Below, one piece after another: positions 1 to 8,304 of a stretch of 64,000 nucleotides of DNA. The stretch spans positions 372,001 through 436,000 of the forward strand of contig NZ_LYPL01000001.1 of the NCBI RefSeq assembly GCF_001662075.1, written 5' to 3'. This DNA is from Rhizobium bangladeshense. GTDB lineage: Bacteria; Pseudomonadota; Alphaproteobacteria; Rhizobiales; Rhizobiaceae. The notes below the pieces were generated by a model. That model made no database searches. It saw only the letters and a list, made by a program, of their open reading frames with translations, and was not told where the DNA came from. Both the position numbers and the translations under genes were made by a program. Position 1 is the first letter of the stretch, and every line of letters starts with the position of its first letter.

Positions 1-363
1 ATCAAAATGCTGCAGCGCATGTACGAGCGCTTCAATGATCGCGATATAGACGCCGTTCTGGCAGCGCTTACAGAGGACGTCATCTGGGCCAACGGCATGG
101 ACGGCGGCCACGTTCACGGGCGCGAGGCGGTTCGGGCATATTGGACACGTCAGTGGACGATGATCGACCCGCATGTCGATCCGGTCGGCTTCAATCGAAC
201 AGCGGACGGCGCGGTCATTGTCGAGGTCCGGCAGTCAATCCGTGACCTTCAAGGCCAACCACTCCAAGGTCAGACGCAGGGGCTTGAGGATAAGACCATC
301 GGGCACATGTTTCGATTTCGGAACGGCAGGGTGGCCCGCTTCGATATCCGCGACACCAGCTAA
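1..363 (+). CDS. SnoaL-like / NTF2-fold protein, 5' end outside the window
   Basis: The frame is open to the left edge, so the true start may lie upstream; the first ATG inside the window is at 7, giving 118 residues. The sequence has the look of the small SnoaL-like/NTF2 fold: an N-terminal helix, a MYERFNDRD-type segment followed by a hydrophobic strand with acidic residues, and a C-terminal half of beta strands ending in MFRFRNGRVARFDI. Members of this fold are small cone-shaped proteins that act as isomerases, hydrolases or ligand-binding proteins, and sequence alone does not fix the substrate. No neighbour in the window explains its role. It converges on the hydroxyproline gene at 398. 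Confidence 0.7.
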   Translation: MKMLQRMYERFNDRDIDAVLAALTEDVIWANGMDGGHVHGREAVRAYWTRQWTMIDPHVDPVGFNRTADGAVIVEVRQSIRDLQGQPLQGQTQGLEDKTIGHMFRFRNGRVARFDIRDTS

Positions 364-397
364 ATCCGGCGACCCGCCTCCATCCTGCCCCGAACGC

Positions 398-1435
398 TCA
401 AATCTCCCCCGCCGATGGCCCCCAGACGTCGGTGAGCGCGAAACCGCCGGGATGCGGGTCGAAGGGGTCGAGCGCCACCTGGGTCAGGCCGAAGGTGAAG
501 CCGCGGCCGGTGATGGTGGGAATGACTGCCGGACGGCCGGCGACCTCGGTCACCGCCTGCAGCCCGACCTCGAACTGCGAGCCGATGATCGATTTCGAGG
601 TGAAGCTGTCGCCGACCTTCGCCTTTCCCCTGGCATGCAGCGCGGCGAGGTTGGCGGAATTGCCGGTTCCGCAGGGCGAGCGGTCGGCCCGGCCCGGCCA
701 CATGGTGGTGCAGGTGCGCACCGTGCCGTCGGCCTCGGTATCGCGGAACATCACATAGGCGACGCCTGAAATTGCCGGGATTTGGGGATGGACGACCTTG
801 ATGTCGCGGTTGATCAGCTCCTTGAGAATCATGCCGGCCTGGACGAGGCCGGCGGCATTGGCCTTCTCGATCGTCAGATTGATCTGGCCGACATCGACGA
901 GGGCATAGAAGATGCCGCCATAGCACAGATCGGCTTTGATCTTGCCCCAATGCGGCGTGTCGATCTCGACGTCGAGTTCATGCACGAAGGACGGCACCAT
1001 GGTGAGCTTGACCTTCTCGCAGCGCCCATCGCGGCAGGTCGCCGTCGCCTTGACGAGGCCGGCTGCGGTTTCCAGCGTCACGATCGTCTCCGGCTCCTGC
1101 ATCTCGACGATGCCGGCTTCGAGCAGCGCTGTCGTCACGCAGATCGAGTTCGAGCCGGAGCTCGCATGAGCCTGGTCGGGCTGCAGGATGATGAAGGCAG
1201 CGTCCGCTTCCGGATGACGCGCCGGCAGCAGCAGATTGACCGAGCCGATCGGGGCGCCGCGCGGCTCCAGGCACAGGAAGCGGCGCAGCTCGTCGCCCTT
1301 CGGATCGGTGTTCAGCCAATGCAGCTGGGCGGCGATGGTTTCGCCCGGGATCTTCGGCACGCCGCCGATCGCGACGCGGCCGATCTCGCCTTCGGCATGG
1401 ACATCCAGCAGCTGGATCGTGCGCTTCCATCTCAT
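398..1435 (-). CDS. proline racemase family protein (hydroxyproline epimerase / dehydratase, Ser/Cys type)
   Basis: 345 residues, the usual length of the proline racemase superfamily. The second catalytic motif is present as DRSPCGTGNSA with its cysteine. At the first site, where proline racemases and 4-hydroxyproline 2-epimerases have a cysteine (MCGH-type motif), this protein reads SSGSNSI, so the base is a serine. Members act on trans-4-hydroxy-L-proline (2-epimerisation) or dehydrate trans-3-hydroxy-L-proline; the Ser/Cys variant makes the exact reaction uncertain. The start at 1435 has a GGAG box about nine bases upstream. It lies 35 bases downstream of the FAD amino-acid dehydrogenase at 1471-2721 on the same strand, which fits hydroxyproline catabolism: epimerise, then oxidise the D-isomer. 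Confidence 0.85.
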   Translation of the reverse strand: MRWKRTIQLLDVHAEGEIGRVAIGGVPKIPGETIAAQLHWLNTDPKGDELRRFLCLEPRGAPIGSVNLLLPARHPEADAAFIILQPDQAHASSGSNSICVTTALLEAGIVEMQEPETIVTLETAAGLVKATATCRDGRCEKVKLTMVPSFVHELDVEIDTPHWGKIKADLCYGGIFYALVDVGQINLTIEKANAAGLVQAGMILKELINRDIKVVHPQIPAISGVAYVMFRDTEADGTVRTCTTMWPGRADRSPCGTGNSANLAALHARGKAKVGDSFTSKSIIGSQFEVGLQAVTEVAGRPAVIPTITGRGFTFGLTQVALDPFDPHPGGFALTDVWGPSAGEI

Positions 1436-1470
1436 ATCGAAAACTCCGGGTCAGAAGTAACGGTTCTCTT

Positions 1471-2721
1471 TCAGTATCGGTCGATGCGGAACGGGGTCAG
1501 GTCGACCGGCGGCTCAATGCCGCTCACCATATCGCCGATCAGCCGCGCTGTCGTCGCGGCATAGGTCAGGCCGAGATGGCCGTGGCCGGTCGCATAGAAA
1601 ACACCCGGCATTTTTGACGACGGCGAAACGATCGGGATCGTATCGGGCAGCGCCGGGCGATGGCCCATCCAGTCCGTCGCCTCCTCGAGTTTCAGCCCGG
1701 GAAGCGCGCGCTGGGCGTGGCGCACCAGCACGCGCGGGCGGCGGAAGTCCGGTACGGCATCGAGACCGGCGAGTTCGACATTGCCGCCGACGCGGATGCC
1801 GCCGGCCGTCGGCGTCACCATGAAGGCGCGCGCCGGCCAGATCACCGAATAGCGCATGGAGATGCCCGGCTTCATGATCTGCGTGTGATAGCCGCGCTCG
1901 GTTTCGAGCGGGATCGGCTCGCCGAGCTTTGCGGCCAGAAAACGGGTGTGGACGCCGGCGGCGAGCACGACGGAATCGGCCTCGAGACGGCGGCCATCGT
2001 CCAGGAGGACGACGACGGCGCCATCGCCCCTGCGCTCGATGTTCCTGACGGCGCTGGAGACAAGGGCCGCGCCCGCGGCCTTGGCCGCCTCGGCCAGTTT
2101 GACCACCAGTCTATAGGGATCGCGGATCGACTTGTTGTCGGGCAGCAGCACGGCCTTGGCGATGACAGGCGAAAGAGCCGGCTCATAATATTGGATGGCG
2201 CCGTTGCTCAACACCTCGAATTCGAACCCGTAACGCTGCATCATGGCGAGATGGCCGCGATCGGCGGCAAATTCAGCCTCGGTCTCATAGATCGCCAGGC
2301 ACCCCTCCTCCGTCATCAGTTCGGGAGCGCCGATCGCCTGCAGCATCTCCCTGAAATCGCCGAGCGCGCGCTGCGACAGGCTCATGCCGGCATCTTCGAT
2401 TTCTCTGAGGCGCGACGGGCGGCCGGCGGCGAGGAAGCGCAGGAACCAGGGCAGCATTTTTGCCGCATAGGAGGGCCGCAGCCAGACCGGGCCTTCGGGA
2501 TCGAGTAGCCAGCCGGGCATTTTCCTCCAGGTCGAAGGGCCGGACCCAGCGGCAAAATCGAGCGCGATGCTCGCCATATTGCCGAAAGAGGTGCCGCGTC
2601 CCGGCTCGCCCTTGTCGACCAGCGTCACTTGAAATCCACGTCGCTGCAAGTCGAAAGCAATGGAGGCGCCGATCACCCCCGCGCCGACGACAACAACCCT
2701 CTTCTTCGTCTCTTCAGCCAT
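1471..2721 (-). CDS. FAD-dependent D-amino-acid dehydrogenase (DadA-like; probable hydroxy-D-proline oxidase)
   Basis: 416 residues, typical of DadA/DAO-type flavoenzymes. The N-terminus has the dinucleotide-binding fold VVVVGAGVIGASIAFDL (about residues 9-25) followed by an acidic end of strand 2. The C-terminal region contains GHRPALPDTIPIVSP and GHGHLGLTYA, the FAD-contacting signature of this family. The expected reaction is oxidative deamination of a D-amino acid with electrons passed to the respiratory chain. As the first gene of a two-gene unit with the proline racemase homologue, the likely substrate is cis-4-hydroxy-D-proline; this is inferred from context. The Shine-Dalgarno sequence before the ATG at 2721 is weak. 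Confidence 0.85.
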   Translation of the reverse strand: MAEETKKRVVVVGAGVIGASIAFDLQRRGFQVTLVDKGEPGRGTSFGNMASIALDFAAGSGPSTWRKMPGWLLDPEGPVWLRPSYAAKMLPWFLRFLAAGRPSRLREIEDAGMSLSQRALGDFREMLQAIGAPELMTEEGCLAIYETEAEFAADRGHLAMMQRYGFEFEVLSNGAIQYYEPALSPVIAKAVLLPDNKSIRDPYRLVVKLAEAAKAAGAALVSSAVRNIERRGDGAVVVLLDDGRRLEADSVVLAAGVHTRFLAAKLGEPIPLETERGYHTQIMKPGISMRYSVIWPARAFMVTPTAGGIRVGGNVELAGLDAVPDFRRPRVLVRHAQRALPGLKLEEATDWMGHRPALPDTIPIVSPSSKMPGVFYATGHGHLGLTYAATTARLIGDMVSGIEPPVDLTPFRIDRY

Positions 2722-2805
2722 GCCATCAACCCAACCGCACGGCAGACAGGACCGCCGCTTCGCCAGCCTGATATATCAGATAAGCGGCGATTGCCTACGA
2801 AATTT

Positions 2806-4080
2806 TCACTGGCTTGCGGGCAGGCCGGCGCCGACGCTGTCGCCGACCGAACCGACGGTATTGTCCATCGACTGGCCGAGACGTTTCAGCTGGGCATCGT
2901 AATTTCGGCGGGTGCGCGGATCGAAGATGGCGATCGGTGTGCTGACGGCGACGCTGACCGCACTTCCGGCGGTCTGGGCAGCGCCCATTGCCACGGCGCC
3001 GACCGCTTCGCCAAGACCGACATTGGAATCGGTGATCGTCTGACCGGCAATCAGCCGGTCGCCGATCAGCTTCACGACTTCGGGGCTTTCGGCGAATTTG
3101 CCATGGTTCAGCCGGTCGCCGCCCTTGAGCTTGGTGAGATCGAGAACGGTGATGCCGGCCGCTTCGAGCTTGCTGCGATAAGGCTCGGCCGAGGGGTCGA
3201 TCTGGCCGAGCCGATCGATATTGCCGGAGATGCGCCGCGACAGCGCCAAAGCACGATCGTCCTGCGAGACGAAGATGGTGAAATGCGGCCTGTCCTTGCC
3301 GAGGCTTGCGAACTGGCGGCCGAAGACGTCGACATCGAGATCGGGTGAAGCAAGAATGACATTGTTGATCTTGGAGGCCACGTGACCGTTGCGGATCGCC
3401 ATCTGCCTGAGCGCTTCGACGGTGAGCCAGGTGCCCATCGAATGCGCCATGATGGTGACATCGCTGACGGCGGGATTGGCGGCGGTTCGGGTGAGCAGCT
3501 CCTCCAGCGCGTCGCGGGAGTAGTTGGTGCTTTCCTTGTCGTAATTGTAATCGAAGATGCTGGCGCGTGAGGGCCAGGTGAAGACGACGGGGGCGACGTC
3601 GGCATGGGAATCATGGACGATCTGGGCGAAGCGGTAGACGGCGTCCTCGTAGCGATTGTTGAAGCCGTGCACGAAGACGAGCACGCGGCGGCTCTTCGGC
3701 ATATGGGTTTTCAGCCAGGTCTCGCCCGCCCGCTCGCCCTCGAGCGGATCGACGGAAACGGTGACGAAATCGCGTAAGGGGTCGGCCGGCAGCCGCCTTG
3801 GCCATTGCACCTGGCCGATCTTGCGATTGGCATCCGGCGGGATGGAGACATCGACGGCATTGACGGCAAGCCCCGTGCCGCGCTCGCCGGAGAAAAGTAC
3901 GGCGGGATTGTCATCGGCAGCCCGCGTCGTCGCCACGAGCAGATCGACCTTCGAGGTCCCAGGCGGCACGGTGCCGGCCGCCTGCATGACGCCGACCGGC
4001 CTGCCGCCGCAGCCGGCGAGCACCAGCGCTACCAGAAGACCTGTCAGGGCCGGATGCGGGGCTCGCCATCTGCCGATCAT
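2806..4080 (-). CDS. alpha/beta hydrolase lipoprotein (DUF900 family)
   Basis: The start at 4080 (424 residues) was chosen because a GGAG box lies nine bases upstream and the protein then begins with a basic n-region, a hydrophobic stretch and the lipobox LAGC (Cys about residue 24), so it is probably an envelope lipoprotein. A longer reading from 4236 would put 52 unrelated residues before the signal. The core has an alpha/beta-hydrolase fold of the DUF900 type: VFVHGFNNRYEDA near the oxyanion region and the nucleophile elbow AHSMGTWLT. These proteins are esterase/lipase-like with unknown substrates. The neighbour upstream on the same strand is a small RNA at 4174-4305. Confidence 0.85.
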   Translation of the reverse strand: MIGRWRAPHPALTGLLVALVLAGCGGRPVGVMQAAGTVPPGTSKVDLLVATTRAADDNPAVLFSGERGTGLAVNAVDVSIPPDANRKIGQVQWPRRLPADPLRDFVTVSVDPLEGERAGETWLKTHMPKSRRVLVFVHGFNNRYEDAVYRFAQIVHDSHADVAPVVFTWPSRASIFDYNYDKESTNYSRDALEELLTRTAANPAVSDVTIMAHSMGTWLTVEALRQMAIRNGHVASKINNVILASPDLDVDVFGRQFASLGKDRPHFTIFVSQDDRALALSRRISGNIDRLGQIDPSAEPYRSKLEAAGITVLDLTKLKGGDRLNHGKFAESPEVVKLIGDRLIAGQTITDSNVGLGEAVGAVAMGAAQTAGSAVSVAVSTPIAIFDPRTRRNYDAQLKRLGQSMDNTVGSVGDSVGAGLPASQ

Positions 4081-4173
4081 GATCAAACTCCAACCGGTGC
4101 GCGCACCGGACAGTGGGCGCCAGTTCAAATAGTCCGTCGACGCCTGCCGAGTCAAACCGCGGTGAAAACTTGG

Positions 4174-4305
4174 GGGAAAAAAGAAAAGAGCCTGGCGCGG
4201 GAGGAGGTGCGCCAGGCTCTTGATCCTGACTGACAACTGGGAGGAGGAGTGTTGTCAGTCCGATGTAAGAGCGCTGGGAGGAGGAGTGCGCTGCTTACGA
4301 AGATA
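4174..4305 (-). ncRNA. trans-acting small RNA with three CCUCCUCCC loops (alpha-r14 / NfeR1-like, 'cuckoo' type)
   Basis: Reading the minus strand there are three consecutive hairpins. Hairpin 1 (4298-4265) is a 10-bp stem with one bulge. Hairpin 2 (4260-4228) is a perfect 10-bp stem. Hairpin 3 (4221-4186) is a perfect 13-bp stem followed by TTTTCTTTTTT (4187 down to 4177), which makes a Rho-independent terminator. The loops of hairpins 1 and 2 are identical 13-mers and all three contain CCTCCTCCC, an anti-Shine-Dalgarno sequence. This architecture and size (about 125 nt) match the rhizobial alpha-r14 sRNA family (NfeR1) and the related cuckoo RNAs, which bind ribosome-binding sites of mRNAs. 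The 5' end is approximate. The family assignment comes from memory of the motif, not from a search. Confidence 0.85.
4186..4221 (-). terminator. Rho-independent terminator forming hairpin 3 of the small RNA
   Basis: Perfect 13-bp inverted repeat (4186-4198 with 4209-4221) with loop ACCTCCTCCC on the minus strand and a T-rich run just downstream (4187-4177). The U-run on this side fixes the direction of transcription of the small RNA. Confidence 0.85.
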
Positions 4306-4486
4306 GTGATAGCCCATTCATTTGATCGGGAATAGCGAAAATACCGCAATGCAGCAATGCGTCCAGTGCAACGCTTGCCCTGAAAATAACAAATCGACGC
4401 CTCATTTTGCGGCATGTTTGACCAAGTGGTCAAATTCTGCTGAAAAATGAGGCCTCGTTGATCGCCGATCGTTCGCCCAGCTCAAG

Positions 4487-4636
4487 ACCCCTCCCCACAA
4501 GGGGGAGGGGCTAGCCGCAGCACCCGCCGCGACCAAAAGTAAAGTCTTACCGGCTGTTCCCGTTCTACAGATTGGCATGATGGACGTTATGTGAAGCGGT
4601 ACGGCATCCTAGCCCCTTCCCCTTGTGGGGAGGGGT
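4487..4636. repeat. MITE-like palindromic element, copy A
   Basis: A 150-bp intergenic segment whose ends form an inverted repeat of about 27 bases, beginning ACCCCTCCCCACAAGGGGGA and ending in its complement GGGGAGGGGT. A second copy with the same ends but a different core is at 12312-12446. No coding sequence is seen inside. It occupies most of the gene-free stretch between the small RNA and the aldo/keto reductase. Confidence 0.7.
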
Positions 4637-4672
4637 CTGGGCTGGGCACTCTCTTCGGCGGCAGTCGCCCCC

Positions 4673-5554
4673 TCAAGCCGCTTTGAACACTCTCCGGCCT
4701 TCAGCATCCAGCGCCGAAAACTCCTCGTCGGAGAGCGTGATGTCGACGGCCGCGACGTTTTCTTCCAGGTGCTTGACCTTCGAGGTGCCGGGGATCGGCA
4801 GCATCACCGGGCTGCGCTTCAGCACCCAGGCGAGCGCGATCTGGCTCGGCGCGGCATTGTGCTTCCTGGCGATCGTATCGAGCAGCGAGCCCGGCTTGGC
4901 GAGATCGCCGGCAGCCAGCGGGTACCAGGGGATGAAGCCGATATTGTGCTTGGCGCAATAATCGAGCACGTCCTCGCTGGTGCGATCGACGAGATTGTAG
5001 CGGTTCTGGACGGTGGCGACCTTGAAGTGCTTCGAGGCGGCCTCGATATCGGCGACGGAGACTTCGCTCAAACCTGCATGGCGGATAAGGCCGGCATCGA
5101 GCAGCGATCCGATCGCATCGAACTGTTCCCTGGCCGGGACTTTCGGATCAATGCGGTGAAGCTGCCAGAGATCGATCTGTTCGAGCCCGAGATTGCGCAG
5201 GCTCTTATGCGCCTGCTGGATCAGATATTCGGGACGGCCGACCGGCAACCAGATGTCAGGGCCGTGTCGGGTCAAGCCGCCCTTGGTGGCCACGACGGAC
5301 TTGCCGCCATAGGGATGCAGCGCCTCCTTGATCAGCCATTCGGAGACATCGGGACCGTAGGAATCGGCCGTATCGATGAAATTGACGCCAAGCTCCGGCA
5401 GGCGCTCCAGCGTGCGGATGGATTCGGCGTGATCTTCGGGCTCACCCCAGATGCCCTTGCCGGTGACGCGCATGGCGCCGAAACCGAGACGATTGACCTC
5501 GATCTCCCCGCCGATCCTGAAAGTGCCTGACTTGGCTGCGTTGTAACTGGCCAT
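4673..5554 (-). CDS. aldo/keto reductase
   Basis: The start at 5554 gives 293 residues and has an AGAGGAAAG box upstream; the longer frame from 5746 adds 64 residues that do not resemble the family. Motifs of the AKR barrel are visible: GFGAMR near the N-terminus, the catalytic Asp/Tyr segment [14 protein letters not shown], the Lys segment VVATKGG, the His segment LWQLHRID, and the cofactor-binding [14 protein letters not shown] near the C-terminus. It is expected to be a cytoplasmic NADPH-dependent oxidoreductase acting on aldehydes or ketones. The substrate cannot be told from the sequence, and the neighbours (repeat element, methyltransferase) give no pathway. Confidence 0.9.
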   Translation of the reverse strand: MASYNAAKSGTFRIGGEIEVNRLGFGAMRVTGKGIWGEPEDHAESIRTLERLPELGVNFIDTADSYGPDVSEWLIKEALHPYGGKSVVATKGGLTRHGPDIWLPVGRPEYLIQQAHKSLRNLGLEQIDLWQLHRIDPKVPAREQFDAIGSLLDAGLIRHAGLSEVSVADIEAASKHFKVATVQNRYNLVDRTSEDVLDYCAKHNIGFIPWYPLAAGDLAKPGSLLDTIARKHNAAPSQIALAWVLKRSPVMLPIPGTSKVKHLEENVAAVDITLSDEEFSALDAEGRRVFKAA

Positions 5555-5811
5555 GATCTTTCCTCTCTTGGTCAATGAAAATGGTTTGAAGTCTGCGGGA
5601 CGGCGGAACCCTGCCGAGCCCCCGGTGGCATCGGCTGGAAGCGGCTTTCGAAGCGCGACTGTCCGCCCTGCCCCTGGCGCTGGCAAGATGGTGGTGAGCT
5701 GCCCGTCGCCGCGGACGCTTGAGATATAGGATGGTGGCACTGACATAACAGGGATGGCGCCGTAAACATGGCGTCAAAGCGATGCCGGCGCTCCCATGGT
5801 AACGACTGCCG

Positions 5812-6480
5812 TCAGGCGCCCGTTTCGCCGGAAAAGGCGGCGACGTCGATTTCGCCGTCGCTGTCGCGGTATCGCAGGCGCTCGCGGGAAAGCTCCAGCG
5901 GCTTGCGGCGGGAAATCCGGTACACGGAGGCCGGCGGCAGGTTACGCACCGTGCCGCCGATGCGCACGGCCTTGAGGCCGAGCCGGTCGAGGATCGGCCG
6001 CGGCACCGGACAGCGCGGGCCATAGGTGAACTGATAGACCGCCCCGCCCGGCCGCATATAGGTGAAGGCGCCGGCAAGGATCGAGGCGATCTTGCGCGGC
6101 GACATCGACAGAAGCGGCAGACCGCTGATGACGGCGCCGACCGGTTCGTCCTTGAAAATATCGGCGTGGGCAAGGTGGGCGGCATCCATCTGCAAGACGC
6201 GCGCCGCCGGGAAACGCGCCTGCAGCGCGTTGATAAATTCAGGCCCATACTCGATCAGGGTGAGATCCGCCTCGCTGACGCCGCGGGCGAGCAGCGCCCG
6301 GGTGAACACGCCGGTGCCCGGGCCGAGCTCGATGATCGGCCCATCAAGTGCGGCAATTTCGCTGGTCATGATCCTGGCCAGGGAGTCGCCAGACGGCGCG
6401 ATGGCGGCCACCCGAAGCGGGTTGCTGACCCAGGAGCGGAAAAAATGCAGGAAGTCGGAGCATGCAGCCTTTGCGGTCAT
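5812..6480 (-). CDS. class I SAM-dependent methyltransferase, phospholipid N-methyltransferase-like
   Basis: 222 residues. SAM-binding motif I is ELGPGTGVFTRALL (about residues 51-64), followed by an acidic end of the next strand (LTLIEYG) and DAAHL. The short N-terminal stretch FLHFFRSWVSNPLRVAAIAPS resembles bacterial phosphatidylethanolamine N-methyltransferases of the PmtA/COG3963 type, which make phosphatidylcholine at the membrane face. A ribosomal RNA dimethyltransferase-like role is a less likely alternative. It is a stand-alone gene, upstream of the aldo/keto reductase on the same strand but separated by more than 250 bases. Confidence 0.7.
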   Translation of the reverse strand: MTAKAACSDFLHFFRSWVSNPLRVAAIAPSGDSLARIMTSEIAALDGPIIELGPGTGVFTRALLARGVSEADLTLIEYGPEFINALQARFPAARVLQMDAAHLAHADIFKDEPVGAVISGLPLLSMSPRKIASILAGAFTYMRPGGAVYQFTYGPRCPVPRPILDRLGLKAVRIGGTVRNLPPASVYRISRRKPLELSRERLRYRDSDGEIDVAAFSGETGA

Positions 6481-6700
6481 GACTGTTCCACCTGTCTGAA
6501 ATTCAATTGAGTATCAATGCGACCATCGCGGCCAGCATGGCAATTCCAAGGCAGAGACGTCAATCGCCTGTGTGAGCCGGCGTTTGCGACGATTTTTTTT
6601 AATCGGCGTCCGGCCTGTTTGCGCCATGGCTTTTTGCCATCAATGACATGGCGGGTGCTCGCGCGAATGGCTGGCGCCGTTCCGGCCACCGTCCACATGG

Positions 6701-6723
6701 AAAGGGCGGCCCGGAAGCCGCCC
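6701..6723 (-). terminator. putative hairpin terminator after the small secreted protein gene
   Basis: The inverted repeat GGGCGGC/GCCGCCC (6704-6710 with 6717-6723) lies about 20 bases past the stop of the gene at 6744-7043. On the minus strand it is followed by only a short CTTTCC, so termination strength is uncertain. The 260 bases between 6481 and 6743 show nothing else that can be supported. Confidence 0.45.
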
Positions 6724-6743
6724 CTCAGCCCGATCGCGAAGCC

Positions 6744-7043
6744 TCAATAGTTGCAGCTGGAGCTGCTTGTCGGGTTGAAGCCGAGCTTGCAACCCATGTT
6801 CAGCGGCTTCTTCGGGTTCATCATGTAGGGTGAAGCCATGGTATTAGGGCCGCGCTCGCCGATGGAACCAGTGGTGCGCCTGTCGCGCTGCACCTGGGTT
6901 TCTTCCTGGGCAACCGGCTGCTTGACCGCGCCCTGCTCCGTCGCACTCGACTGGAGGGGAGCCGCTTCGGCCGAGAACGAGGAAAGGCCGAACATTGCGC
7001 CGAGGGCCGCCGCCGCCAGGCCGCTCTTGAATGTCGTGATCAT
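6744..7043 (-). CDS. small exported protein of unknown function
   Basis: 99 residues, not recognised. The N-terminus has a clear Sec signal peptide: basic start, hydrophobic run AAAALGAMFGL, and a likely cleavage after SAEA (about residue 27). The mature part is low-complexity and polar, with Gln-rich and Arg-rich stretches, and ends in a Ser-rich tail with two cysteines (GCKLG and SCNY). A GGAG-like box precedes the ATG at 7043. Small periplasmic proteins of this kind are common in rhizobia; no function can be assigned. Confidence 0.7.
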   Translation of the reverse strand: MITTFKSGLAAAALGAMFGLSSFSAEAAPLQSSATEQGAVKQPVAQEETQVQRDRRTTGSIGERGPNTMASPYMMNPKKPLNMGCKLGFNPTSSSSCNY

Positions 7044-7197
7044 GATCGTCTCCTTGGGAGGATTTCAGGGAATTTACGCCGAGGAGTTAGGAAGCGGATC
7101 TGTCACATACTACCGCCCGCAACAGGGGTCACGAACATGTGAGCGGCGCCCCGAGCGAGAAAAGGGCGGCTCGTCGTCGCCTCTTTCCTTTGCCGGC

Positions 7198-7570
7198 TCA
7201 ATAGCCGTTATCGCAGGGCATGCTGCCGGGATCGATCAATCCGGAAAACGTAGGGTTGCACATTGTTGGAGCCGCCAGCCTGTTGACGGGCTGGTGACTG
7301 ATCGCGCCAGTCGTGCCGGCTTCAACGCCGAAGGCGGCCCAGCGGATACCAATAGCCATCGGAATGGCGTCGGGTGCCGGCACGTTCCGTGGCAAAGCCC
7401 CAATAGCCGTGCCAGGTGCCGGCATGTGCCTTATATTGCACGTCTTTCACCTCCGAGACGATGGCCGGCCGAAGCGTGGGAAGGGGTGCAGCCTCAGCCG
7501 GAACGATCGCCGCCATGGCGACACGAGTGCCAAGGGCGCTGGTCAAAGGGATAGGACTGAATATCTTCAT
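7198..7570 (-). pseudogene. small secreted protein gene broken by a frameshift (possibly BA14K-like remnant)
   Basis: The first frame starts at 7570 with a signal-like N-terminus and runs to RRHSDGYWYPL, then stops at 7322. The next frame continues in register as AAFGVEAGTTGAISHQ down to a stop at 7198. Joining them after the CTGGGCC at about 7345 gives the continuous segment DGYWYPLAAFGVEAG, which looks like the middle of small rhizobial secreted proteins with a Trp/Tyr-rich core. The rest is poorly conserved, with only a Cys-Asn-Pro and Pro-Cys-Asp remnant at the end. I read it as a decaying gene rather than two genes. Confidence 0.55.
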
Positions 7571-7761
7571 GATAAACCCTCCTTCATGGATTTACCCTGC
7601 GAAGATGCCTTTGCGACCGGCGGGGTTCCGCGACCACGCGCGATTTCCAAAACTCGTGATTGCAGGCGATCTGGCGTGACCTTCCCGCGAAAAATTGTGA
7701 AAAGTCGCAATCCGGCGAAGGGCGCCGGCAGCGCTGGCCAGGAAACACGAATTCTCTGTTC

Positions 7762-8082
7762 TCAATTCGCGTATAATGTGCGGTAGCCTTGGCCGGAGAG
7801 GCAGGCGACATATTGCCGATGGGCGGCGGCGCGAGCAATCGTTTCCGCTTCCAACGCATCGGCCTGCGCATATCCGGTCAGCTGCGCGCGCAGCTCATAT
7901 TGGCGCTTCGCCTCGTCATACATGGCATTGCCGTCGGTCATGCAGAGGCCGTGTGCAACGGCCGGCGGATTGACCGGCACGCCGACGGCCAGCAGCACCG
8001 GGTGGTTGGCGTGATCGACGCAGCCGGAAAGAACCGCTATCATCGCCGCCGCGCCCAGAGCCCGAAAAATTCCCATCGCCAT
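7762..8082 (-). CDS. small lipoprotein of unknown function
   Basis: The start at 8082 (106 residues) is chosen because GGAGG sits five bases upstream; the frame is open to 8109. The N-terminus has a hydrophobic stretch and the lipobox LSGC (Cys about residue 21), so it should be lipid-anchored. The remainder is a short helical domain rich in Ala, Gln and Tyr (DEAKRQYELRAQLTGYAQADALEAE) with a conserved-looking cysteine near the C-terminus (ACLSGQGY). No family was recognised. Confidence 0.65.
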   Translation of the reverse strand: MAMGIFRALGAAAMIAVLSGCVDHANHPVLLAVGVPVNPPAVAHGLCMTDGNAMYDEAKRQYELRAQLTGYAQADALEAETIARAAAHRQYVACLSGQGYRTLYAN

Positions 8083-8304
8083 GCATTCCTCCGGCCGAAA
8101 GCGCGTCAAACATCATCACGCTCGCGAATACACCAGCAAGGTTGCGCGAAACTAGGCATGCCAACGGCAGGCAACTGCTCGACGAGCCCATGGTTTGATA
8201 TTGCGGGCCCCTGAGGATTTCCTCACCAGAATCTATATAGCACTGCGGAATCCCGAAATTGGTTGCGACATTGAAATCATTGCCTCTTCCCACGCCCCGA
8301 GCGC

